Of a stretch of 64,000 bases of DNA, positions 53,460 through 63,049 are shown one piece after another. Location of the stretch: positions 4,162,501 to 4,226,500 of the forward strand of contig NZ_CP059560.1 in assembly GCF_017894385.1 (NCBI RefSeq), in the 5' to 3' direction. The position numbers were made by a program, and so were the translations under genes. The notes under the pieces are model-generated. The model worked only from the letters and a program-made list of their open reading frames with translations, was not told the DNA's origin and made no database searches. The stretch is from Aromatoleum petrolei (GTDB lineage Bacteria; Pseudomonadota; Gammaproteobacteria; Burkholderiales; Rhodocyclaceae). The number at the start of each line of letters is the position of its first letter. The first letter of the stretch is position 1.

Positions 53460-54482
53460 TCATTCCGTGCGATAGACGGTGAGGTGGTCGGTGCCGGATT
53501 CCGGCACCCACACCTCGCCGCGCCGCCCGAGGATCTGGCGGATCGCGGCGTTCGATTCCGGTGAGGGGAAGGTCTCGAAGCGCTCGCTCGCCGGGTCGAA
53601 GCGGTGCATCGCGTTTGCGCCGAAGTCGCTGACCCACACGTGGTCGCGTGCGTCGACATAGACGGCGTAGGGCTTGGGGCCGTCGCCGGGCACCCGCCAC
53701 GCGCGCCATTCCCGGGTCTTCGGGTCGAAGCGCGAGAGTTGCCCCGAGTTCCATTCGCTGACCCAGATCCGGCCCTTGCTATCCGACCACACGCGCCGTG
53801 CGCCCTGGTTCGGCGTCGGCGGCTCGATGACCTCGGCCTTGCCGGTTTCCGTGTCGATGCGCGCGATGTGGCTGCCGGCAAGCGAGGCGTAGTAGATCTC
53901 GCCGCCCGGCGTGCCGGTGATGCCGTAGGGGCCACGCCCGCGCGGGGCGTCGAACACCTGCACCGCGCCGGTCTTGGGGTCGAGCCGACCGTAGATGCCC
54001 GACTGGCCGGTGAACCACAGGATGCCCTTGCCGTCGAAGGCGGCGGTGTTGAGGTTGGCGTAGCCGCCTTCGGGCAGGGGGTAGCGCTTGACCTCGAAGG
54101 ATTTGGGATCGACGCGGACGATGGCGTTGAGGCCGCTGTCGGTGATCCACGGTGCGCCGTCCGGGCCGACGATCACGCCATGCGGTGCGGAGCCGCGGCC
54201 CAGCGGGATGTGACGCGTCTTTCCGGTGGCGGGGTCGAGGACGCCGAGCGCGCCCTGCCGTTGTGCGGTGTACCACACCGGCCCGCCCGGTTCGGGAGCG
54301 GGTGCGATGTCGTGAGGGTGGGCGCCCGCCGGGACCGCAAAGCGCTCGACACGTACTTCACTTGCCTCGGCGGCGGTCGCCGCGACCATCAGCCGCTTCG
54401 CGGCGTCAGCCGCGTGCGCGGTCGAGGGCAGGGTCTGCGAGACGAGGGCAAGGGCCGCGGCAAGACAGCGCAGCGGTGACAT
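53460..54482 (-). CDS. Exported Vgb/SMP-30-like beta-propeller protein
   Basis: A 340-aa protein with a Sec signal (MSPLRCLAAALALVSQTLPSTAHA) and repeated blades such as HPHDIAPAPEPGGPVWYTAQ, RGSAPHGVIVGPDGAPWITDSGLN and PYGITGTPGGEIYYASLAGS, the virginiamycin B lyase (streptogramin lyase) propeller pattern. The enzymatic role in Gram-negatives is unknown; lactone or cytochrome-like functions are suggested. ATG 54482 follows a GGAG-type site. Convergent with the p-cresol operon. Confidence 0.85.
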   Translation of the reverse strand: MSPLRCLAAALALVSQTLPSTAHAADAAKRLMVAATAAEASEVRVERFAVPAGAHPHDIAPAPEPGGPVWYTAQRQGALGVLDPATGKTRHIPLGRGSAPHGVIVGPDGAPWITDSGLNAIVRVDPKSFEVKRYPLPEGGYANLNTAAFDGKGILWFTGQSGIYGRLDPKTGAVQVFDAPRGRGPYGITGTPGGEIYYASLAGSHIARIDTETGKAEVIEPPTPNQGARRVWSDSKGRIWVSEWNSGQLSRFDPKTREWRAWRVPGDGPKPYAVYVDARDHVWVSDFGANAMHRFDPASERFETFPSPESNAAIRQILGRRGEVWVPESGTDHLTVYRTE

Positions 54483-54555
54483 CTTCCGCTCCCGGTTGGT
54501 CGATGTTCCGCTATAGCACAGATCGCGGACCTTGCCCGTCGCGTCCGCGGTGGCG

Positions 54556-54999
54556 TCAGCCGAGGTCGAGAATGATCTCGGCGGTGAGCGAGTTGGCAAT
54601 GAAGCAGCGCTTGTGGGCGCTGTCGTGAATCGCAGCGAAGGTGGCGCTGTCGGGCGTCTTGTCGACGAAGGTGACGCGCGGCGACAGCGTGATGCGCGTG
54701 AGAGCCTGGCCCTTCTCGGTCTTGCCCAGCTCGCCGATGGGGGTGTCGGTGTAGCGGGCCACCGGGAATCCCTTCAGGTCGGCAATCGCGAGGAAGAACA
54801 GCATGTGGCAGCTCGCCAGTGCGCTGATCACCATCTGTTCGGGGTCGGCACAGTCGGGGTCGCCGAGGAAGGTGGGCGACGAGGACATGTTGACCGTCTG
54901 ACCGCCAGCCAGGTTGCTGACGTGCTTGCGCGAATAGGTCTTGGGGTCGGCCGCGTGCGGAGCGCGGAACCATTCGATCGCTGCGGTATGTGTGGACAT
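54556..54999 (-). CDS. OsmC family protein
   Basis: A 147-aa protein of the OsmC/Ohr superfamily (FLGDPDCADPEQMVISALASCHMLFFLAIADLKGF; two cysteines in the expected places). Such proteins reduce organic hydroperoxides with a redox-active cysteine pair. I use ATG 54999 with GAGGAG eight bases upstream; a Met five codons earlier (55014) would overlap the next gene. It is the last of a four-gene minus-strand run (MarR, VF530, 65-aa protein, OsmC). Confidence 0.88.
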   Translation of the reverse strand: MSTHTAAIEWFRAPHAADPKTYSRKHVSNLAGGQTVNMSSSPTFLGDPDCADPEQMVISALASCHMLFFLAIADLKGFPVARYTDTPIGELGKTEKGQALTRITLSPRVTFVDKTPDSATFAAIHDSAHKRCFIANSLTAEIILDLG

Positions 55000-55010
55000 C
55001 GGGACTCTCC

Positions 55011-55208
55011 TCAACGGTATTTCTTGTAGACGGCCCGCGCGTCGGCATGTGCGCGGTCGAGTGTGCAGATGGACGGATCGTCGTCGTGAAGGGTGAAGAA
55101 ATCGTCGGCCTGGGCGCGCATCACCATGTCGATGGCGACCTGATCCTCGACGTGGTATTTCTCGGTGATGAGCGTCGTGACTTCATCCAGATGTTCTTCG
55201 TAGGTCAT
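55011..55208 (-). CDS. Small conserved-looking protein (65 aa)
   Basis: A 65-aa soluble acidic protein (begins [20 protein letters not shown]) with no motif I recognise. Its ATG overlaps the end of the VF530-type gene by four bases (55205-55208), which supports it as real and translationally coupled. It ends just before the OsmC gene. Confidence 0.65.
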   Translation of the reverse strand: MTYEEHLDEVTTLITEKYHVEDQVAIDMVMRAQADDFFTLHDDDPSICTLDRAHADARAVYKKYR

Positions 55209-55444
55209 TCCGAATTCCTTGCCTGCGTGCGCAGCATGTACAGATATAGCGACTCCACCTTCTCGCGCGCCCAGGGCGTGCGCCGCAGGAACTTCAGGCT
55301 GGAGGGGATGCTGGGGTCGTGCGTGAAGCAGCGGATGGCGATGCGCTCGCCCAGCGACTCCCAGCCATAGTGCTCGACGAGGCGGGTCAGTATTGCTTCG
55401 AGCGTGACGCCGTGAAGCGGGTTTCCGGGTTGCGCGCCGCTCAC
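55205..55444 (-). CDS. VF530 family DNA-binding-like protein (DUF2132)
   Basis: A 79-aa protein that matches the VF530 family along its length: [40 protein letters not shown] and [15 protein letters not shown]. The family has a double-stranded-DNA-binding-like fold but no established role. It overlaps the MarR gene by four bases (55441-55444) and the next gene also by four. Confidence 0.9.
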   Translation of the reverse strand: MSGAQPGNPLHGVTLEAILTRLVEHYGWESLGERIAIRCFTHDPSIPSSLKFLRRTPWAREKVESLYLYMLRTQARNSE

Positions 55445-55902
55445 CGGTGTTCCGGGAAGATTTTCTGCAGCAGGCTTACCAGCGTCGTACGCTCGTCCTC
55501 GCTGAGGTGCTCGACGAGTCGCTTTTCATGGTCCTGCACGCGGCGCTTGAGCTTCTTCAGCAGGGCGATGCCGTCGGTCGTGAGCACCAGCGAATTGGAG
55601 CGGCGGTCGTTCTCGGCCGGACGGCGCTCGACCAGGTTGCGGCGTTCGAGGTTGTCGATGACGGAGACGACGGTGGAGCGGTCGAGGTGGGCGGCGCGGG
55701 CGAGTTCGGTCTGCTTGAGCCCCGCGTTGGCCTCGATGATCACGAGGATGCCGAACAGACCGGGGGTGACGTCGAATTCGCCGAGCCCTTCGGCGAAGTC
55801 ACGGAAGATCGCGATCTGCGCCAGACGCAGCTGGTAGCCGGCCAGGCTGGGGAGCATACCGAAGTCGAGACCTTTCTTGTCCGTCGATTTTTTTTGTGTC
55901 AT
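55441..55902 (-). CDS. MarR family transcriptional regulator
   Basis: A 153-aa winged-helix regulator ([40 protein letters not shown]). It starts a coupled run MarR-VF530-65aa-OsmC and is divergent from korA-korB-fdx. The shared 170-bp region contains two copies of a CAAA(A)CGTTG string, which may be binding sites. An aromatic or oxidative effector is likely but cannot be named. Confidence 0.9.
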   Translation of the reverse strand: MTQKKSTDKKGLDFGMLPSLAGYQLRLAQIAIFRDFAEGLGEFDVTPGLFGILVIIEANAGLKQTELARAAHLDRSTVVSVIDNLERRNLVERRPAENDRRSNSLVLTTDGIALLKKLKRRVQDHEKRLVEHLSEDERTTLVSLLQKIFPEHR

Positions 55903-55986
55903 GGAATGAATATGGGGAAAAACAAAACGTTGGGTCTCCCAAGTATGCCGTCCAAACGTTGATAAAAATAGTGGAAGACAAACAAT

Positions 55987-56015
55987 TTGACAGGGAGCAA
56001 TACGATCGGTAGAGT
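55987..56015 (+). promoter_or_regulatory. Promoter of korA-korB-fdx
   Basis: TTGACA (55987-55992), 17-bp spacer and TAGAGT (56010-56015) form a good sigma70 promoter about 60 bases before korA. A half FNR-like TTGAT (55959-55963) lies upstream, without its second half. Confidence 0.65.
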
Positions 56016-56075
56016 TTGCTCATCGGGGCGCGTACGTTCACGCGCCGGTTCCAGTCGTCGCAGACGGAGGGTCGC

Positions 56076-57803
56076 ATGAGCGGGCAGACGGTTTCCCTGG
56101 TGATGGCGGGTAGCGGCGGGGCGGGGGTGGTGACCGCCGGCAGCCTGCTGCTGGAAGCGGCGGCGCGAGCCGGTTGGTACGCGTACATGACGCGCTCCGC
56201 GGGCCCGCAGATCCGCGGCGGCGAAGCGGCGGTGATGCTGCGTCTGGGTACGGAGCCCATTGCCTCGCACGACGACCGCTTCCATTTGCTGGTGGGCGTC
56301 GACTGGCAGAACGTCGGCCGCTTCGCCGCCGAGATCCCGCTCGGGCCTGACAGCCTCATTATCGGCGACCCCGGCGAAGGCGAAACTCCCGAAGTCTTCA
56401 CCCGCAGCGGCGCGCAGCAGATCGCGCTGCCGATGAAGGCGCTCGCCAAGAAGGTCCCCGACGGCCGCCCCAACATGGTCGCCTTCGGCGCCATCGCCGC
56501 GATGATTGGCCTCACCGAAGACATCGTTGCGGGCGTGCTGCGCGACACCTTGAAGCGCAAGGGTGAGGAAGCCATCGCCGCGAGCCTCGCCGCCTTCCGC
56601 GCCGGCGTCGAAGCGGCTGCCGACTTCCCCGACGTGCCGCGCCTGCCCGCGGGCAAGCCGGACACCGCCGAACGCTGGAGCATCACCGGCAACGAAGCCA
56701 CCGGCATGGGCGCGCTGCGCGGCGGCGTGCGCTTCGTCGCCGCCTACCCGATCACCCCGGCGACCGAAGTGCTCGAATGGCTCGCCCCGGCGCTGCCGAA
56801 AGTCGGCGGCGTGCTCGTGCAGGCCGAGGACGAACTCGCCTCGATCAACCAGATCATCGGCGGTTCCTATGGCGGCGTGCCGTCCCTCACTGCCACCTCC
56901 GGGCCAGGACTGGCGCTGATGACCGAATCGCTCGGCCTCGCAGTCGCCGCCGAAGTGCCCATCGTCGTCATCGACGTCATGCGCGTCGGCCCCTCGACCG
57001 GCATCGCCACGAAATCCGAACAGGCGGACCTCAACGTTGCAGTGTATGGCTTGCACGGCGACGCGCCGCACCTCGTGCTGGCGCCGAACTCGGTCGCGGA
57101 CTGCCTCTTTACGACGCAGTGGGCCGTGCATCTCGCCGAAAGCCTGCAGACCCCCGCGATCGTCCTCACCGACCAGGCGATGGGGCAGGCGAGGGCGGTG
57201 ATGCCGCGCTCGGCCGCCGTGAGCTTCATCGGCCAGCGTGAAAAACCCGCGGCGCTCGAAGCGGGTGTGCAGTACAAGCGCTATGCCAACACCGCGTCCG
57301 GCGTCTCGCCGATGGCGATCCCGGGCATGGCGGGCGGCATGTACACCGCCGACGGCCTCGAACACAACGAGACCGGCACCCCCTCGTCGCAAGCCTCTGA
57401 CCACCAGGCGCAGCTGGATAAGCGCCTGAGGAAACTCACCGGCTACAACTATGGCGAGCATTGGGCCGACATCACCGGTGACGAGGACGCCGACACCGCG
57501 ATTCTCACCTGGGGCTCGAGCGCCGGCCCCGCGCGCGAAGCGCTCCAGCGCCTGCGTGCCGCCGGCCACCGCGTCAAGCTCGTCGCCGTGCGCCTCATCT
57601 CGCCGGTGCAGCCCGAGAAATTCGCCGCCGCGCTCGAAGGCGTCGAACGCGTGCTTGTCGTCGAGCAATCGCACAGCGGCCAGTTCCACCGCTACCTGCG
57701 CGCGCAGTACGACCTGCCGCGCCAGGTCAGGGCGCTTCATCACCCCGGACCGCTGCCGGTTCGCCCCGGCGCCATCGTCGAACACATCACCCAGTGGAGC
57801 TGA
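56076..57803 (+). CDS. korA: 2-Oxoacid:ferredoxin oxidoreductase, fused gamma/alpha subunit (KorA-like)
   Basis: A 575-aa subunit. Residues 1-190 are the gamma domain (SLVMAGSGGAGVVTAGSLLLEAA, GPQIRGGEAAVML). Residues 215-575 are the alpha part, with GNEATGMGALRGGVRFVAAYPITPATE and DELASINQIIGGSYGG for binding the thiamine pyrimidine. The fused two-subunit form is that of the 2-oxoglutarate:ferredoxin oxidoreductase linked to anaerobic aromatic degradation in Thauera. ATG 56076 has GGAGGG upstream. Specificity for 2-oxoglutarate is inferred. Confidence 0.85.
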   Translation: MSGQTVSLVMAGSGGAGVVTAGSLLLEAAARAGWYAYMTRSAGPQIRGGEAAVMLRLGTEPIASHDDRFHLLVGVDWQNVGRFAAEIPLGPDSLIIGDPGEGETPEVFTRSGAQQIALPMKALAKKVPDGRPNMVAFGAIAAMIGLTEDIVAGVLRDTLKRKGEEAIAASLAAFRAGVEAAADFPDVPRLPAGKPDTAERWSITGNEATGMGALRGGVRFVAAYPITPATEVLEWLAPALPKVGGVLVQAEDELASINQIIGGSYGGVPSLTATSGPGLALMTESLGLAVAAEVPIVVIDVMRVGPSTGIATKSEQADLNVAVYGLHGDAPHLVLAPNSVADCLFTTQWAVHLAESLQTPAIVLTDQAMGQARAVMPRSAAVSFIGQREKPAALEAGVQYKRYANTASGVSPMAIPGMAGGMYTADGLEHNETGTPSSQASDHQAQLDKRLRKLTGYNYGEHWADITGDEDADTAILTWGSSAGPAREALQRLRAAGHRVKLVAVRLISPVQPEKFAAALEGVERVLVVEQSHSGQFHRYLRAQYDLPRQVRALHHPGPLPVRPGAIVEHITQWS

Positions 57804-57805
57804 AC

Positions 57806-58928
<1,123 letters not shown>

Positions 58929-59283
58929 GTTCTCAATCGGTCGTGCCGTCGCCGGGAAATCAGCAGCGCCTTCGGTCGCGTGAAGACTGGGGGCGCTGCG
59001 CAGCCATGACGCGGGCGCCCGGTACTTTCATGTTTCGGTCTCGCGACGCTGCGGACTATCAACGCGGCAGGCACATACCGCTCGGGCTAGGCCTGTCTAA
59101 GCCCTGCCAGGACCCCTCGACAAGCTCAGGGCGACGGTTGTAGTGAATCGCAGCCCTGACAACTTTCTATTCCGCCGAACCCGACGACCCGTCGGGTGGT
59201 GAAGATCCGCGCAATTGACGACCGAGCGGTTCATCCATATAGTTGCGTTGGTTAATGGTTAAGTAACGCAACTATATCCCACG
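58929..59283. other. Non-coding stretch between fdx and the MarR gene
   Basis: 355 bases without a gene. It contains a REP-like half element (CCTCGACAAGCTCAGGGCGACGG, in shortened form at 59114-59136) and, at its right end, the operator-like palindrome at 59237-59277. No intrinsic terminator with a T-run was found after fdx. Confidence 0.6.
59237..59277. promoter_or_regulatory. 13-bp perfect inverted repeat, probable MarR operator
   Basis: ATATAGTTGCGTT (59237-59249) and AACGCAACTATAT (59265-59277) are exact complements with 15 bases between, ending 6 bases before the MarR start codon. A MarR-family dimer bound here would block the promoter of the MarR-MFS pair. Confidence 0.75.
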
Positions 59284-59691
59284 ATGCAGGGATTTTTCAG
59301 ATCCTATCTGTCGGTCTACCGACCCCTGATCCAGGCCCTGAATCGCCTGCTCCATCCCTACGAGCTGTCGTATTCCCTGTGGCAAGTGATGCTCTATCTG
59401 CACGAGCATGAGCACGCGTCGCTCGTCGAGATTTCCCACTACCACGGCATCGAAAAACCCGGCGTGACGCGCAGGGTGCAACGTCTCGAGGAGCTGGGGT
59501 ATCTGAGCTGCGTTCCGGGCAATGACCGGCGCGAAAAGTCGGTTGCGCTGACGGAGCAGGGGCTGCACGTCTATTCCGAGTGCCGCGCAAAGATCACCGC
59601 GCTGGAGCAGCGCGTCACCGCCGGAATCGGCGTCACTGCACTGGAACAGGCAGTCGCCGTATTCAGGCAGCTACTCGGCAATCTCAAATAA
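59284..59691 (+). CDS. MarR family transcriptional regulator
   Basis: A 135-aa winged-helix regulator (HASLVEISHYHGIEKPGVTRRVQRLEELGYLSCVPGNDRREKSV). It directly follows the palindrome at 59237-59277, so autoregulation is likely. It is 20 bases ahead of the MFS gene and probably controls it. Confidence 0.9.
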   Translation: MQGFFRSYLSVYRPLIQALNRLLHPYELSYSLWQVMLYLHEHEHASLVEISHYHGIEKPGVTRRVQRLEELGYLSCVPGNDRREKSVALTEQGLHVYSECRAKITALEQRVTAGIGVTALEQAVAVFRQLLGNLK

Positions 59692-59711
59692 CAATTCCGG
59701 TCCTCCCCGAC

Positions 59712-60902
59712 ATGAAATCGTCACCGCTGTGGACCCGCGACTTCCTGATCGTCGCGGGCGTGAACTTCCTTCTCGCCCTGGTGTTTTACATGCTGATCGT
59801 GGTGGTCGGCGCGTATGCGATCCAGGCCTATGGATCGTCGTTGAGCGAGGCGGGTCTCGTCGCCGGCATCTTCGTCATCGGTACCTTGTCCGGACGGCTG
59901 GTCATCGGACAGCTGATCGACGTCATCGGCCGGAAAAGGACGCTGATCGGCGGCACGGCTGCATTTGCACTGACTACCTGCCTGTATTTCCTGAGCGATT
60001 CCGTTTCGGCACTGATCGTCGTGCGCTTCCTGCATGGGGCGGCATTGGGCGTGGGCAGTACCGCAGCGGGTACTGCGGTGGCGCATATCATCCCGCCGGA
60101 CCGCAAGGCCGAAGGCATTGGCCATTTCAGCCTTAGCACCACGCTCTCCTCGGCGATCGGCCCCTTTCTAGGCCTGTGGCTGCTGCAGCATGCGAGCTTC
60201 GACTGGATCTTCGCGTGCAGCCTGGCGGTGTCGGTGATCGGCCTGCTGGCGGCGACCCGGCTGCAGGTCCCCGAGCTCGACGCGGCGCACCGCGCGATGC
60301 GCGGTTTCGAGTTCTCGTTCGGCCGCGTGCTCGAGCGGCGCGCCGTTCCGGTTGCCGTGGTCGCCTTCATGGCAGGACTGTGCTACGCGAGTGTGCTGGC
60401 TTTCATCAACGTCTACGCGGTCGAACTCGATCTGGTGACGGCGGCGAGTTTCTTCTTCATCGTGTATTCGGCGGTGGTGCTGATGTCCCGTCCCTGGACC
60501 GGACGCTTGATGGATCGGAAAGGTTCGAACGTGGTGGTATTTCCCTGCTGCATCCTCCTCGCGCTCGGTCTGGCCCTGCTCGCGAACGTGCAGAGCGCCG
60601 TCATGCTGCTGGCCGCTGCTGCATTGATCGGGCTGGGATTCGGCAACCTGCAATCGGTCTTCTACGCGGTCGCGGTCAAGGTGGTCACACCCCAGCGCAT
60701 GGGCCTGGCGACTTCGACGTTCTTCATTTTTCTCGATGCGAGCCTGGGCTTTGGCCCCTATCTCCTGGGGCTCGCCATCTCCCAGGTCGGGTACCGCAAC
60801 CTGTATTGGGCGATGGCGGCGCTCGCCGTGCTGTGCATGGGCGCGTTTTATCTGCTGCATGGCAGGCATGTGGCACGTCTGCGTGCTGCTGACGGCCATT
60901 GA
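59712..60902 (+). CDS. MFS transporter (arabinose-efflux-like)
   Basis: A 396-aa carrier with about twelve membrane helices. It begins MKSSPLWTRDFLIVAGVNFLL, and GRLVIGQLIDVIGRKRTL is the loop 2-3 MFS motif. It looks like the drug/sugar-efflux-type DHA1 carriers; with an upstream MarR gene it may export toxic compounds. I use ATG 59712; the frame runs back into the MarR gene without support. Confidence 0.9.
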   Translation: MKSSPLWTRDFLIVAGVNFLLALVFYMLIVVVGAYAIQAYGSSLSEAGLVAGIFVIGTLSGRLVIGQLIDVIGRKRTLIGGTAAFALTTCLYFLSDSVSALIVVRFLHGAALGVGSTAAGTAVAHIIPPDRKAEGIGHFSLSTTLSSAIGPFLGLWLLQHASFDWIFACSLAVSVIGLLAATRLQVPELDAAHRAMRGFEFSFGRVLERRAVPVAVVAFMAGLCYASVLAFINVYAVELDLVTAASFFFIVYSAVVLMSRPWTGRLMDRKGSNVVVFPCCILLALGLALLANVQSAVMLLAAAALIGLGFGNLQSVFYAVAVKVVTPQRMGLATSTFFIFLDASLGFGPYLLGLAISQVGYRNLYWAMAALAVLCMGAFYLLHGRHVARLRAADGH

Positions 60903-60976
60903 GGGAGCGGCTGTGCGGGCCCGCGAGGGGCTCGCGCGACACGTCGAAAGGGTGTGCTGCGCGCTTGCCTCGGGGC

Positions 60977-61933
60977 TCAGTTTTCAGCCAGTGCGTCTTC
61001 CGTGGGTTCCGCTTCGAGCCCGCCGAAGCGCTTGTAGTAGTAGGGTGCGGCGGCAGGCAGAGGGCCGGTGGGTGTTTCGCACACAGCCATCAGATGCTGC
61101 TGCGCATGCCGCCAGGTGATCTGGTAGATGGCGCGGGACAGTGCTCGCGCCGAGGTGCCGCTCCAGTCCTGCGGCATCAGCTGCGCGGGAAGCTGCGGAT
61201 CGTGCAGCAGCGCGCGGCGGAATTCGTGCATCGTGAGCGTCTGGATCAAGAAGCACTGTTCCGGGTCCAGCGTGCGCGTGCTGCGTAGCGAGCGCAGCAC
61301 GGGGCGCATGCGGTCCGAGAATTCCCGGTAGGTCGCCTCGATCTCGTCGAGGTTCCAGCAGTCGCGCGCCAGGTCCCGCAAGGGTTTCGTCGAAAGGGCG
61401 CCGATGGTCGCGGCCTGCATCGGCACGGCCTTGTCGTGCGTCCCGGTGTCCTGGAGGATCTCCATCAACGTCGCGGTGTCGGTTGACGGGTGCCCCATGA
61501 CGCCGGGTGCGACGTTGCCGTAGCCTGCCCACGACAGCTCCTTGCGCAGCATGTCGCGCTCCGGCGAACCCAGGGTGGAGGGCAGTACGACGAGCTGCCA
61601 TTCGCCATTCCAGATGTCCTGCGGCGTGTCGTAGATGCGGCGGTAGGCGTGCTCGAAGCGCCGGCGGCCCGAGGTGGTGAGGCTGTAGTAGCTCTTGCGC
61701 CCGATCTGCTCCGATTCCAGCCAGTTGTCCTGCGACAGGCGATACACGCTGGTGCGCACCATGCGCTCGTTCAGGCCGAGCGGCTCTACCAGCCGGATGA
61801 AGCTGCCGAGCCAGACGGTGCCGCCGTGTGGGGCGATGAAGTCGCCGTACACGGTGATGATCAGCGAGTTGGCGCGGACCCGGCGCTCGGCCAGGTAGTC
61901 GCTGATCCACTGTTCCAGGAAACGGCTCTTCAT
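60977..61933 (-). CDS. paaX: PaaX family transcriptional regulator
   Basis: A 318-aa repressor of the PaaX family. The N-terminal winged helix (SLIITVYGDFIAPHGGTVWL, MVRTSVYRLSQDNWLESEQIGRKSYY) and the PaaX-like C-terminal ligand domain (WNGEWQLVVLPSTLG) are evident. In E. coli PaaX responds to phenylacetyl-CoA. Divergent from fdhD and the molybdoenzyme, which fits a phenylacetate-linked locus. Confidence 0.92.
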   Translation of the reverse strand: MKSRFLEQWISDYLAERRVRANSLIITVYGDFIAPHGGTVWLGSFIRLVEPLGLNERMVRTSVYRLSQDNWLESEQIGRKSYYSLTTSGRRRFEHAYRRIYDTPQDIWNGEWQLVVLPSTLGSPERDMLRKELSWAGYGNVAPGVMGHPSTDTATLMEILQDTGTHDKAVPMQAATIGALSTKPLRDLARDCWNLDEIEATYREFSDRMRPVLRSLRSTRTLDPEQCFLIQTLTMHEFRRALLHDPQLPAQLMPQDWSGTSARALSRAIYQITWRHAQQHLMAVCETPTGPLPAAAPYYYKRFGGLEAEPTEDALAEN

Positions 61934-62070
61934 TGTTTTTGCACCGTTATCTCTTGCGTCTGCAGGACGCGTTCGTGATGGGGTCGGCCGATTCTAACGC
62001 CATGTCGGGAGTGCGGGAAATGAACACGACGCGAAGGACGTCGCATGCGATTGAGGGACGTTTCCGGATA

Positions 62071-62084
62071 TTGATGAAAATCAA
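62071..62084. promoter_or_regulatory. FNR-type box between paaX and fdhD
   Basis: TTGATGAAAATCAA matches TTGAT-N4-ATCAA exactly. Downstream lie TTGACC (62114-62119), 17 bp and TATCGT (62137-62142), which would put the box centre close to -71.5, a class I FNR activation position, for fdhD and the molybdoenzyme. Confidence 0.75.
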
Positions 62085-62211
62085 ACAATGAGGAAAAAAG
62101 CGATACAGAAATCTTGACCTGACGGCTATCAGTTTGTATCGTGAACGCAAGACGTCGGGGGTGAGGCGTCGGGATCGGCAGGCGACTCAAATCCGGTTTG
62201 CGAGGTGGACG

Positions 62212-63030
62212 ATGCGGCACGGTGCGGTTTCGATGGCGGATGCTCACGGGATGTACGGTGTGGATCGGTGGAGCGATGGCGCTGCGGTGCGCGTCGAGGA
62301 TACGGTCGCGGAGGAAATGCCGGTCGCACTGGTGTACAACGGTTTCTCGCACGCCGTGATGATGGCGACTCCGCAGGATCTCGAAGACTTCGCCATCGGC
62401 TTCAGCCTGAGCGAAGGCATCGCCGGCAGTGCGCGCGAGATCCTCGACATCGAGGTCGTCGAGCACGCGCATGGCACCGAGGTGCAGATGCAGCTGGCGG
62501 GCGAGCGCTTCGCGCAATTGCGGGCGCGTCGCCGCGCGATGACGGGGCGCACCGGCTGCGGCATCTGCGGCGTCGAGAGCCTTGACCAGCTCGCCTGTCG
62601 GCCAATCTCGAAGGTCGGGGCGACGGGGATGCTCGATGCCGGTGCCCTGCAGCGCGCCCAGGCCGAACTCCAGTCGCGCCAGCAGCTGTTCGACCTCACC
62701 GGGGCCGTGCATGCCGCCGCGTGGTGCAGTTTCGACGGCCGCGTCGAGCTCGTGCGCGAGGATGTCGGTCGGCACAACGCGCTGGACAAGCTCATCGGCG
62801 TCATCGCGGCGCAACGTCGTTCCTTTAACGACGGTTTCCTGTTCATGACCAGCCGCGCGAGTTACGAGATCGTGCAGAAGTCCGCGGCGGTCGGCATTGC
62901 CGTGGTCGCGGCCGTGTCGGCGCCCACCGGCATGGCGGTGCGCGTCGCGCAAGCCGCGGGGCTGACCCTGATCGGTTTTGCGCGCGGCGAACGCCACAGC
63001 ATCTACTCGCATCCCGAGCGAGTCCACTAA
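62212..63030 (+). CDS. fdhD: Sulfurtransferase FdhD for molybdoenzyme maturation
   Basis: A 272-aa protein with the FdhD sulfur-relay cysteines in TGCGICGVE, DFAIGFSLSEGI and RHNALDKLIG. FdhD moves sulfur from IscS to the Mo-bis-PGD cofactor of formate dehydrogenase and related enzymes. I start at ATG 62212, which has GAGGTGG upstream. It lies 19 bases ahead of a molybdopterin oxidoreductase gene, whose cofactor it would sulfurate. Confidence 0.9.
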   Translation: MRHGAVSMADAHGMYGVDRWSDGAAVRVEDTVAEEMPVALVYNGFSHAVMMATPQDLEDFAIGFSLSEGIAGSAREILDIEVVEHAHGTEVQMQLAGERFAQLRARRRAMTGRTGCGICGVESLDQLACRPISKVGATGMLDAGALQRAQAELQSRQQLFDLTGAVHAAAWCSFDGRVELVREDVGRHNALDKLIGVIAAQRRSFNDGFLFMTSRASYEIVQKSAAVGIAVVAAVSAPTGMAVRVAQAAGLTLIGFARGERHSIYSHPERVH

Positions 63031-63049
63031 AAAAGCAAACGGGGGAGAC

